NCBI GenBank assembly: GCA_934796775.1
Contig: CAKVPH010000035.1
Span: forward strand, 1-10,094
Origin: an uncultured Clostridia bacterium
GTDB lineage: Bacteria; Bacillota; Clostridia; Christensenellales; Borkfalkiaceae
Direction of reading: 5' to 3'
Length of the DNA: 10,094 bases
The translations under genes were made by a program, and so were the position numbers. Numbering within the stretch: the first letter of the stretch is position 1; every line of letters starts with the position of its first letter. The notes under the pieces are model-generated. The model made no database searches and was not told the DNA's origin. It saw only the letters and a list, made by a program, of their open reading frames with translations. Of the stretch, positions 1-7,529 are shown in pieces.

Positions 1-1590
1 GACAAAGAACCCGATATCGACGACAAAGACGTGTGGGATATCGACCGCGAAAAGGCATATCTTGCGCCCGAAAGAATATCGAAAGTGGTCGCGTATATTT
101 TGGAACATTTCGCGCAGAAAACGAAGCGAGACAAAGGGTATCAGTTCAGGCAACTCGTGAACGTGGAAGAGGTTGCCAAGGCGAAAAACGGACTCGATAC
201 GCAAGAGATTAAAAATAAAACGTTCGTAAAAGGGTTTAACTCGATTTTAGCGGTTTCTTCCGTTGAAGCGGCAAGGCTTTACTATACCGAATTTCAAAAA
301 CAGATGAAAGCGCGCCCCGAACAGGCGATAAAAATCGCTACGATTTATTCTTTTGCGCCAAACGAAGAGGAAGACAACGGGTTTTTAGGGGAAGAAAATT
401 CGGACGATACGAGTGCGCTCGATGCGTCTTCGCGCGACTTTTTAGAGGGCGCGATTAAGGAATATAACGCGTATTTCGGGACGAATTACGATACTTCGGC
501 GGATAAGTTTCCGAATTATTATAAAGACGTATCTTTGCGAATGAAAAACAAAGATATCGATTTACTTATCGTCGTGAATATGTTTTTAACGGGCTTCGAC
601 GCGACGACTTTGAATACGCTCTGGGTGGATAAAAACCTGAAAATGCACGGGCTTATTCAGGCGTATTCGAGAACGAACAGAATTTTGAACTCGGTTAAAA
701 CTTTCGGCAATATCGTATGTTTCCGTAACTTACAAAAGCGCACCGACGAGGCTATTTCGCTTTTCGGCGACAGAGAGGCGGGCGGTATCGTTTTAATGCG
801 CGGGTTCAAAGATTATTACAACGGATACGTTGACGAGCGCGGGGATAAGCACGACGGGTTTGTGGATATGATTGCCGAACTTACCGCTAAATTTCCGCTT
901 GACGAGGAGCGTATAACGGGAGAAAAGGCGCAAAAAGAGTTTATCGCGTTATTCGGCGCGGTGCTTAGAATGCGCAATCTTTTAACCGCTTTCGATGATT
1001 TTGAAGGAAAAGGAATTCTTTCTGAAAGAGATTTGCAGGATTATTTAGGACGGTATCAGGATCTTCGCGATGAGTGGAGAAAAAAGAGAGAGAACGAAGA
1101 GAAAGAAGATATTACCGACGACGTCGTATTCGAACTCGAACTCGTAAAGCAGATTGAAATAAATATCGATTATATCTTAATACTCGTTACAAAATATCAC
1201 GATTCGCATTGCAACGACAAAGAAACGCTGATTACGATACAAAAATCTATTGACGCAAGCCCGGAACTGCGAAGTAAAAAGGCTTTGATTGAAAATTTTA
1301 TCGACGGGATCAACGACGTTGACGACGTTATGGCGGAATGGCATACCTACATAGCGGCGGAAAAAGAAAAGCAACTAAACGAAATTATTGCCGAAGAAAA
1401 ACTGAAAGCGGACGAAACGAAAAAGTTTGTGGATAATGCGATTGCGGACGGCGAAATGCGCACGACGGGAACGGATATCGATAAACTTATGCCGCCGATT
1501 TCAAGGTTCGGGAATACAAATCGCGAAAAGAAAAAGCAGACGATTATCGAAAAATTGAAAGCATTTTTCGAGCGCTTCTTCGGCGTATGA
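1..1590 (+). CDS. hsdR: Type I restriction endonuclease subunit R (HsdR), C-terminal half, 5' end outside window
   Basis: HsdR is the ATP-driven DNA translocase and nuclease of a type I restriction-modification complex (with HsdM and HsdS, not in view). The frame is open from base 1, so the true start lies upstream; 529 residues are visible of a family that is usually about 1000 long. Seen: the end of the second RecA-like helicase domain, with the motif V region VVNMFLTGFDA (about residues 191-201) and motif VI QAYSRTNR (220-227). After it comes the long helical, charged C-terminal domain typical of EcoR124-like HsdR. The N-terminal nuclease and Walker A/B region is outside the window, so its integrity cannot be judged. 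It ends in TGA at a natural-looking place, with the next ATG 40 bp on and no terminator between, which suggests co-transcription with the next genes. Confidence 0.93.
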   Translation, partial: DKEPDIDDKDVWDIDREKAYLAPERISKVVAYILEHFAQKTKRDKGYQFRQLVNVEEVAKAKNGLDTQEIKNKTFVKGFNSILAVSSVEAARLYYTEFQKQMKARPEQAIKIATIYSFAPNEEEDNGFLGEENSDDTSALDASSRDFLEGAIKEYNAYFGTNYDTSADKFPNYYKDVSLRMKNKDIDLLIVVNMFLTGFDATTLNTLWVDKNLKMHGLIQAYSRTNRILNSVKTFGNIVCFRNLQKRTDEAISLFGDREAGGIVLMRGFKDYYNGYVDERGDKHDGFVDMIAELTAKFPLDEERITGEKAQKEFIALFGAVLRMRNLLTAFDDFEGKGILSERDLQDYLGRYQDLRDEWRKKRENEEKEDITDDVVFELELVKQIEINIDYILILVTKYHDSHCNDKETLITIQKSIDASPELRSKKALIENFIDGINDVDDVMAEWHTYIAAEKEKQLNEIIAEEKLKADETKKFVDNAIADGEMRTTGTDIDKLMPPISRFGNTNREKKKQTIIEKLKAFFERFFGV

Positions 1591-1630
1591 GAACAAACAG
1601 GTTTGTCAGAGGAGAAAGAGAGGGCAAGCG

Positions 1631-2464
1631 ATGGCGGATACTCCGAAAGCATATAAACTGAATAAAGAGAAGCGGGCGGCGGAGGAAAACGGGAAGTTTT
1701 TGTATTATTTTTATGACCGCAAAAAACTGACGTCGGTTGCGCTTCCCGAAGAGTAGTTCGATAAACTTGTGGAAATGGGCAGGGAGTATTATAATCTCGA
1801 ACGCCGTGCAAACGACCATAAAACAACCTTCAAAAAATCCGCAAATGCCCGGTGGGAGAAATTTCTGCGTAAATTCCGTACGGATGACGACGAAGATATT
1901 CAGTGGGATATGTTTTTATATTTGTTGCCCGTTGAGGAGCAGACGGATATTGCAAGTTGGTTTTACAGTTATCGCGAGTTTTATAAATTCGGGCTGTCGT
2001 ATCTCATAATTCGTCCGTTCGATAAGGTAACCGACCAAACCGAATTCGGGAACAGAATGAACGAATTGCCGTATCACAGCCGTTATATGTATTACGAGAT
2101 TTTCGACGGGCAGATTATAGAGTTGCAATGGCTGTATCTTGCGCTTTGCGAAGAGGTGGAGAGCCGTAAGAAAACTTTTCCGCAGAAGCCTGCTGGAACG
2201 AATTTCGAGAAGATTTTTCAAAAAGCGGAAGAAATCTGCAAGCGGCTCGAAATGACGTCGGAAAAGTTTGTTAGCGAGAGATTTATACCGAAAGAAGCGG
2301 AAAAGCGCGGGAAACGTTACAAAGATTACAGACGAAAACATCAGAATATCGTTGTGGCAGACGAAAACGACACGCGCCCGATAGAAGAACAACCTCGGGA
2401 TATATTCGGAGACGGTCCGACACCTGAATTTTCCAACCCGGAATTCCGCAAGAAAAATAGATGA
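1631..2464 (+). pseudogene. Unrecognised 277-codon gene interrupted by an in-frame TAG at codon 42
   Basis: The ATG at 1631 has a good ribosome site (GAGAGGG, 6 bases upstream) and reads 41 codons (starts MADTPKAYKLNKEK), then meets TAG at 1754-1756. The same frame then stays open to TGA at 2462-2464. The two parts read as one protein: VALPEE, stop, FDKLVEMGREYY, where a Gln (CAG) at the stop would fit by a single C-to-T change. Downstream starts (GTG 1769, ATG 1775) have no ribosome site, so the amber probably kills or strongly reduces the protein. The product is soluble, charged and aromatic-rich with no membrane segment. Its N-terminus loosely recalls small element-borne Clostridia proteins (YYFYD, then a helix ending in RRxxxH), but I do not recognise the family. 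Its place between hsdR and a helicase-nuclease suggests a defence accessory role (inference). No second lesion is seen in about 235 codons, so the mutation is recent, tolerated, suppressed or a sequence error. Confidence 0.7.
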
Positions 2465-2530
2465 AATATAAAAAATGAAATTATGGACAACAATAAATGA
2501 TTGAGTAATTTTACGCGGCAGGGGATAACG

Positions 2531-5281
2531 ATGAATATTGACGAAAGGCAAATACTGATTATTCAATTTAATCCGAAAACGGAAGAATGGGAAGATATTA
2601 CGAAACGCGTTCAATGGTTTGACGGTAGCGGAAATGCGTGTAGAATTAAATACTCTGGCAATGATACTTTCTATTGGAAAAGTTGGGATGATCTCAGGAT
2701 TATAAATAAACCGCTGACTGTGAATATAGTCAGGAAAATAATTTATTTTGATAAAGTACCGGTATACGGTTTGAGCGAAGTAATACAGTTTAATTCTTAC
2801 TTTAAATTATTTTACAGTTCGGAGTATACAAAGTTAGTCGAGAAAAATCGCATAAAAATTGTCAGCGATATTACCGAAACGAGAGAAATAAAGAATTTTA
2901 TAGATTATTTGAAGGCAGTTGCGGTATTGACGCCGACGGAAGACGGACAAAATTTTTTATTGAATCAGTTAGATAAATTAACTGTCTTAGATGATTCCGT
3001 TCTCGGAAAATTTTTGCAAGGAAAACTTGGCAGGCGAGAAAACAAGAAAATAATAATTTTTCCTTTTGATACGAATTCATCTCAGCGGATTGCGGTGAAA
3101 AGAGCTCTGGAAGAGGATTTATCTGTAATACAAGGTCCTCCGGGAACCGGAAAAACCGAAACGATTCGCAACATCGTGGCAAATTACGTTGCAAGGGGCG
3201 GCAGCGTTGCCGTTGTTTCGGGAAATAACGAAGCTACGAGAAACGTTAAAGATAAATTTGAATCGACCGGCTTTGGTTATTTAAACGCTTTTCTAGGAAA
3301 TTCGGAAAACGTAAAAAAGTTTTTCGAATCGCCACATGAGAATGTCAGACAGATTGAGAAAATTGATAAAACGAATAGCGAACGTTTATTAAAAGAAGCA
3401 AGCGAGGGTGCGGAAACTTATCTGAAATATAGTTTGGATATTGCAAGAATCGTTCAATCTGTATCTGAGTATGAAGTGGAAAAAGAAATAAACGATGCCG
3501 AATATCGTATAAAAAATAGAATCGTTCCGCAAGAGTTGACAAAGAAAAAATATACCGGCGCAAAACTTTTGGAACTGGCGTCTGTTCTTGAAACATTGCC
3601 CGAAAACAAGATAACGAGCTTTTTTAACAGAGCGCGATTTTTATTCCGATTCGGTATAATAAAAGTAAAGGAAATTGCAAAAAACAGAGAAGATTCCATC
3701 GAGTATCTGAAAAATAAATACTATGACGTCAAGATTTCGGAACTTAACGACGAAAAGGATAAAAAACAAGAATTTATCGATACGAATAATTTAAGCGAAA
3801 TGCTTAAAGAACAAAAAGATTTATCCATGAAGATCTTTTTGTCCTGTTTACGGGAAAGATACGAAAGTTTTTGTGAACATACATTTTCGATAAAAGATTA
3901 TAAATTTCATTTTAACGATTTTATAAAAAGGTATCCCATCGTGTATAGCACGACGCACGCGTTAAGGAGCTGTACCGGTGATAATTTCCTGTATGACTGC
4001 GTGATTATAGACGAATCGAGCCAGGTAGATCTGATCAGCGCAGCAATAGCTTTTTCCGTGGCGAAAAGGGTTGTCCTCGTAGGCGACGAAAAACAGTTGC
4101 CGCACGTTGTAAAAGCTCAATTGCTTCCAGTGCTTAACGATATTTTTGCTGAATACAAGTTACCGGAATACTTTGATTACGCTAAAAACAGTGTATTACA
4201 TTGCGTATTGAAGAAAGAGAAAAAGATCATTTCGACGTTGTTGAACGAACATTATAGGTGCGATCCTCAGATTATAGGTTTTTGCAATAAAAGATTTTAT
4301 AACGGCGAACTAGTAATTCGCACACCGCATGTCGAAGGGAACGGTGTAACGATAGTTTCTCACGGTTCTCATTTTGAACGGAACAGATCCAACGAGAGAG
4401 AAGTCGATATTATCGAAAAAGAGATTATAAAAGAATTACCCTTGGATAAAATCGGAATTATTGCGCCGTATAATAACCAGATTGCATTATTGAATGAACG
4501 ATTCGGCGATAGCGGCTATGTAATAGATACAATACATAAATTTCAAGGAAAAGAGAAGGATTATATTATATTGTCTACGGTCGCTAATAAGATAAAAATT
4601 TATGAGGACGAAGAACAGGTTGACTTTTTAAATAATCCTAATCTTATAAACGTCGCAATATCGCGGGCGAAAAAGAGATTATATATTCTTGCGAGCGAAG
4701 AAGTTCTCGGCCAGGAAGGTTCGATACTGAGAGATTTATCTAAATATTACGAATATTATTGCAATGAAACGAAAAAACTGAAAACCAATGTATTTTCCGT
4801 ATTTGATTTGATGTATGACGATTACGCGCCTATACTTGAAAAAACAAAGAAAGAACTTTTGAACATATCTTCTTTTACAAGCGAAAATATAATTGCGACG
4901 GTGATAGACGAAATTTGCCGAAGCGGGGAATACGGAACACTCGGGTACAAATTCAATTATCCTTTGAAATACGTTATAAAAACCGCTTCGCTCAGTGATG
5001 CGGAAGATATAAAATTTGTTTCCAATATACATACTCATTGCGATTTTCTTATATACAATAAATTGAACAAGGAAATCAAAATGGTAGTAGAGGTTGACGG
5101 AAGCCAACACAAGGAAGATGTGCAGGCCGTGCGCGATAAGAGAAAAGACCGTTTACTGACTGCGGCAGGGATTAAGATTTTACGCCTTTCGACAACCACG
5201 ATTGAGTGTAAAGAAAAAATAATTGCCGTATTGACGGGAACGAATATCGAAGCGAAAATTCCGCAAGAAAAAATAATATAA
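2531..5281 (+). CDS. Superfamily 1 (UPF1/DNA2-like) helicase fused to a C-terminal PD-(D/E)XK-type nuclease domain
   Basis: A predicted 916-residue ATP-dependent helicase. ATG 2531 is chosen because CAGGGG lies 6-7 bases before it; a TTG at 2501 is in frame but lacks a ribosome site. Motifs in order: Walker A GPPGTGKT (202-209), a long insert with coiled-coil-like charged helices (about 290-450), Walker B VIIDES (491-496), motif III GDEKQLPH (518-525), motif IV HYRC (574-577), motif V DTIHKFQGKEKD (666-677) and motif VI NVAISRAKKR (707-716). After a linker, about 820-890 carries a Vsr/DUF2726-like nuclease signature: CDFLIY with D838, then VVEVDGSQH with E854 and D856, then RDKRKD and a GIKILRL strand. 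The N-terminal 110 residues are not recognised. Helicase-plus-Vsr-like architectures occur in anti-phage systems such as Hhe, but this protein lacks visible DUF4011/DUF3320 parts, so it is at most a relative. It follows hsdR and the broken gene on the same strand. All catalytic motifs look intact. The biological role is inferred. Confidence 0.88.
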   Translation: MNIDERQILIIQFNPKTEEWEDITKRVQWFDGSGNACRIKYSGNDTFYWKSWDDLRIINKPLTVNIVRKIIYFDKVPVYGLSEVIQFNSYFKLFYSSEYTKLVEKNRIKIVSDITETREIKNFIDYLKAVAVLTPTEDGQNFLLNQLDKLTVLDDSVLGKFLQGKLGRRENKKIIIFPFDTNSSQRIAVKRALEEDLSVIQGPPGTGKTETIRNIVANYVARGGSVAVVSGNNEATRNVKDKFESTGFGYLNAFLGNSENVKKFFESPHENVRQIEKIDKTNSERLLKEASEGAETYLKYSLDIARIVQSVSEYEVEKEINDAEYRIKNRIVPQELTKKKYTGAKLLELASVLETLPENKITSFFNRARFLFRFGIIKVKEIAKNREDSIEYLKNKYYDVKISELNDEKDKKQEFIDTNNLSEMLKEQKDLSMKIFLSCLRERYESFCEHTFSIKDYKFHFNDFIKRYPIVYSTTHALRSCTGDNFLYDCVIIDESSQVDLISAAIAFSVAKRVVLVGDEKQLPHVVKAQLLPVLNDIFAEYKLPEYFDYAKNSVLHCVLKKEKKIISTLLNEHYRCDPQIIGFCNKRFYNGELVIRTPHVEGNGVTIVSHGSHFERNRSNEREVDIIEKEIIKELPLDKIGIIAPYNNQIALLNERFGDSGYVIDTIHKFQGKEKDYIILSTVANKIKIYEDEEQVDFLNNPNLINVAISRAKKRLYILASEEVLGQEGSILRDLSKYYEYYCNETKKLKTNVFSVFDLMYDDYAPILEKTKKELLNISSFTSENIIATVIDEICRSGEYGTLGYKFNYPLKYVIKTASLSDAEDIKFVSNIHTHCDFLIYNKLNKEIKMVVEVDGSQHKEDVQAVRDKRKDRLLTAAGIKILRLSTTTIECKEKIIAVLTGTNIEAKIPQEKII

Positions 5282-5332
5282 AAAATTTTTTATATTTCGG
5301 AATATTTTCGGCGTTTTATTCGCTTTGGAAGC

Positions 5333-5674
5333 GAACGGCTTGACGAAATAGCAGATCCCGAAAAGTCGATACTTCGAGGCGCGGATTTTTACCGTGCCAA
5401 AGGTTATACGGAAGGCTGGATCAATCAGTGCTTGCAGACAATAGAAAGGCGAAAAGAACTGACCGACGAGGGGAAAGCGCGCGGAATAGAGCAGGAAAAA
5501 GATTACGCGATTTTAACAAACGAAATGACGAAAGCGTGAAGCGGCTTATCCGTTAAAGAGTATAAAGAACTCAAAGGGCTGAAAAAGGAAAACCTGCGCG
5601 ACAATATGACGAATATCGAACTCGTTCTGAATATGCTTGCGGAGGTTACGACGTCGGCGATATCGAAACGGTGA
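5333..5674 (+). pseudogene. Remnant of a DinD/BRO-like (DNA-damage-inducible protein D family) gene
   Basis: Translation from 5333 gives ERLDEIADPEKSILRGADFY, then GYTEGWINQ, RRKELTDE, KDYAILTNEMTKA, a stop, SGLSVKEYKELKGLKKEN, LRDNMTN and ELVLNMLAEVTTSAISK. I recognise this as the middle and C-terminal part of the DinD-like/BRO family often found near type I restriction loci and on mobile elements. The TGA at 5537-5539 sits where the family usually has Trp (KAWSG), a TGG-to-TGA change, and DEGKARG replaces the usual DEW, a second Trp loss. There is no start codon or N-terminal DNA-binding region; the frame only drifts upstream into the AT-rich bases after the helicase stop. The usual C-terminal tail is missing and the frame ends at TGA 5672-5674, inside an unrelated out-of-frame ORF. 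It is a dead gene bounded by deletions on both sides. The family name comes from memory of the motif pattern. Confidence 0.75.
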
Positions 5675-5913
5675 AAGATCTGGTGACGGAACAACTTGCC
5701 AAACTGGACGAAAAACTGAAAAAACTTACCGTTACGGAAACGTGTTTCAACTGGTATATGAATTTCGAACTTGCAGACAAATTCGACAATATGAAAAAGC
5801 TTGTGTGGGAGTTTATGATAGATTATAAAGAAGCGAAATCTTACCTGAAAGAACGGGACGGAATGCTCAGACAAAATCAATGGCACGACCTGACGGTAAG
5901 AGTGTTTATATAA
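5641..5913 (+). pseudogene. 3' end of an unidentified gene, fused out of frame to the DinD-like remnant
   Basis: In a different frame from the DinD-like remnant, an ORF reads GGYDVGDIETVKDLVTEQ and on to LTVRVFI, TAA at 5911-5913. It looks like genuine coding sequence: charged helices (TEQLAKLDEKLKKL, possible coiled coil), then aromatic-rich helices around FNWYMNFELADKF and KKLVWEFMIDY. I do not recognise a family. No start codon with a ribosome site serves it: the GTG at 5671 follows only ATCGAAACG. It therefore looks like the tail of a longer gene whose front was deleted when it was joined to the remnant; the join lies around 5640-5670. A terminator starts 16 bases after its stop, which supports this being the natural 3' end of a transcription unit. 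A functional short protein of about 80 residues is possible but less likely. Confidence 0.5.
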
Positions 5914-5929
5914 CTTTACCGGCAGACAG

Positions 5930-5970
5930 AAAACCGCCGTCCTTTGCTTTTGCGGAGGACGGCGGTTTTT
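5930..5970 (+). terminator. Strong Rho-independent terminator
   Basis: AAAACCGCCGTCCT (5930-5943) pairs perfectly with AGGACGGCGGTTTT (5956-5969), a 14-bp GC-rich stem with a 12-base loop, ending in five Ts. The A run on the left arm would also let it work in the reverse direction. It closes the upstream unit and insulates the ATPase promoter. Confidence 0.93.
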
Positions 5971-6007
5971 AATGCTTTCAGACTAATAAAAAGATTTCGG
6001 GTTTGAT

Positions 6008-6096
6008 ATATTCCGATTTTATTCCCTTTTCACAGAAACTAATATCGGATTTTATTCCTTTTTACGACAAAACAATATCCGATTTTATTCCTTTTC
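6008..6096 (+). repeat. Three direct repeats with exact 33-bp period upstream of the ATPase promoter
   Basis: The core GATTTTATTCC starts at 6015, 6048 and 6081. Each copy extends to roughly 22 bases, with ATATYCGG-like sequence before the core and a C/T run CTTTT after it; the 11-base spacers are unrelated. The third copy ends 2 bases before the -35 box. Three copies on about the same helix face just upstream of a promoter look like an operator or activator array, or iteron-like binding sites. The binding protein is unknown. Confidence 0.85.
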
Positions 6097-6098
6097 GG

Positions 6099-6127
6099 TT
6101 GACAAACACAAAAAAACCGAGTATAAT
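6099..6127 (+). promoter_or_regulatory. Consensus sigma-70/SigA promoter for the ATPase gene
   Basis: TTGACA at 6099-6104 and TATAAT at 6122-6127 with a 17-base spacer: a perfect match to the housekeeping consensus. Transcription should start near 6134, giving a leader of about 27 bases. Repeat copies directly upstream and over the start point suggest that this otherwise very strong promoter is controlled. Confidence 0.93.
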
Positions 6128-6130
6128 ATC

Positions 6131-6147
6131 GGTAATAAAATCTGATT
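6131..6147 (-). repeat. Inverted, slightly altered copy of the 33-bp-period repeat, over the transcription start
   Basis: GGTAATAAAATCTGAT is the reverse complement of the repeat core (GGAATAAAATCGGAT) with one inserted base and one change. It covers the predicted start site just after the -10 box, a classic repressor position. Confidence 0.6.
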
Positions 6148-6160
6148 TCGGAGAGAGGTT

Positions 6161-7477
6161 ATGTTAAAAAGAAAGGCATATCAAAAACTTGTCGAATGGA
6201 AAAATACGCATCGGAATAACTGCTTGATGGTGAAAGGCGCAAGGCAGGTCGGGAAAACTTATCTTGTCCGCGAGTTCGGGAAAAAAGAGTATAAAAGTTT
6301 TATCGAAATCAATTTTATAAAAAATCAGGAATTGAAACAGATTTTTGCGGGGACGTTGGACGCAGAATCCATTTATAAAAGAATGACGGCTATGATAAAC
6401 GGCGTAAATCTCGTTAATGGCGATACGCTGATATTTTTAGACGAAATTCAGGCGTGCGGAAGCGCGCGCACCGCGTTGAAATTCCTTGCGGAGGACGGGA
6501 GATTCGACGTTATCACTTCCGGAAGCCTTTTAGGTCTGACATACGGGGAAGACGCCGACGAAAATACGGAAGAACCCGAATCCGTTCCTACCGGATACGA
6601 AACGTTTCTTACGATGTATTCGCTTGATTTCGAGGAATTTCTTTGGGCGGAAGGGTATGAAAGCGGAATTTCTTACCTGAAAGAACTTTTTGATAAAAAG
6701 GAAAAAGTACCTTTCGCGCTAAATGAAAAATACGAAACGCTGTTCCGTGAGTATATGGTGGTTGGCGGTATGCCGGAAGTCGTTGCCGATTATGCCATAA
6801 ATCACGATTTTACGAGGGTTGCCGCTTTGCAGGAAAAAATTCTCGAAAACTACCGTTTCGATATTTCAAAACACGCAAAGGGCGCGGAAAAAATAAAGGT
6901 GCGCAAGTGTTACGACGCTATTCCGAAGCAACTTGCAAAGGAGATTACAAAATTTCAGTATTCCACCGTGGAAAAAGGGCAGACAAGCAAAAAATACGGC
7001 GGAAGCGTGCAATGGTTGAAAGACTCGAATATCGTTAATCCGTGTTACAATATTCACGAGCCGTATCTGCCGTTGATGGCGAACGCCGAGGAAGATCAGT
7101 TCAAATTGTATATCAACGATACGGGCTTGCTGTGCGCTATGTACGGTTTTGAAACCAAAAGAGCGATTCTTGAAAACACGATAAAGGGGAATGCCAAAGG
7201 CGGTATTTATGAAAATATTATCGCCGAAACGTTGGTGAAAAACGGTTACGCGCTTTATTATTACAAGCCCGACGATTCCAACGAACTGGAATTTCTGATA
7301 GAAAAAAACGGAGAAGTGGTTCCCGTGGAAGTGAAATCGGGAAATACCGCAACAAAATCGCTGAACAGGTTTATAGAAGCATATAAGCCGTCGGCGGCAT
7401 ATAAAATCGTTGACGGCAACGTCGGTACGAGCGACGTAAAACTTACGATTCCGCATTATATGGCGATGTTTTTATAA
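6161..7477 (+). CDS. AAA_14 / DUF4143 family ATPase
   Basis: A 438-residue protein of the common but poorly understood ATP-binding family combining an AAA_14 N-terminus with a DUF4143 C-terminus. Seen: Walker A GARQVGKT (26-33), Walker B LIFLDEIQ (90-97), a sensor-like stretch DVITSGSLLG (116-125), YSLDFEEFLWAEGY typical of the family, and a C-terminal restriction-endonuclease-like fold signature ELEFLI (375-380) with VPVEVKSG (388-395). In most relatives I know, the first element reads E-I/L-D-F; here Glu377 replaces Asp, which may mean the nuclease fold is inactive. Full length looks normal. ATG 6161 follows GGAGAGAGG at a good distance. It is the only intact gene between two stretches of gene debris and has its own strong promoter and repeat array, so it behaves as a stand-alone unit, perhaps mobile. 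The biological role of the family is not established; no terminator is seen after it. Confidence 0.92.
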   Translation: MLKRKAYQKLVEWKNTHRNNCLMVKGARQVGKTYLVREFGKKEYKSFIEINFIKNQELKQIFAGTLDAESIYKRMTAMINGVNLVNGDTLIFLDEIQACGSARTALKFLAEDGRFDVITSGSLLGLTYGEDADENTEEPESVPTGYETFLTMYSLDFEEFLWAEGYESGISYLKELFDKKEKVPFALNEKYETLFREYMVVGGMPEVVADYAINHDFTRVAALQEKILENYRFDISKHAKGAEKIKVRKCYDAIPKQLAKEITKFQYSTVEKGQTSKKYGGSVQWLKDSNIVNPCYNIHEPYLPLMANAEEDQFKLYINDTGLLCAMYGFETKRAILENTIKGNAKGGIYENIIAETLVKNGYALYYYKPDDSNELEFLIEKNGEVVPVEVKSGNTATKSLNRFIEAYKPSAAYKIVDGNVGTSDVKLTIPHYMAMFL

Positions 7478-7529
7478 AAACGGTTATATTGCGCTCAATC
7501 GCGATTGGCGAAAAATTCAGAAAAAATCC

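Noticed and set aside
2501..2530. TTG start for the helicase at 2501
   Set aside because: No ribosome site before it, while ATG 2531 has CAGGGG at proper distance.
1177..2614. Long minus-strand ORFs opposite hsdR, the amber gene and the helicase start
   Set aside because: They overlap well-supported + strand genes, have no ribosome sites or recognisable domains, and are antisense shadows.
1754..5539. Alternative genetic code (TAG as Gln, TGA as Trp), suggested by the amber in the 1631 gene and TGA at a Trp site in the DinD-like remnant
   Set aside because: TAG ends ccdA and the Crp/Fnr relic, and TGA ends hsdR and tlpA, at natural family lengths with new ribosome sites directly after, so both act as stops here.
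6008..6096. CRISPR array
   Set aside because: Only three copies, spacers of 11 bases, no cas genes, and direct abutment to a promoter; operator-like repeats fit better.
5930..6147. Plasmid or phage origin with iterons
   Set aside because: No replication initiator gene nearby, and the repeats sit on a promoter.
6866..7456. 196-codon minus-strand ORF opposite the DUF4143 gene
   Set aside because: A shadow of a recognised gene with no protein-like motifs.
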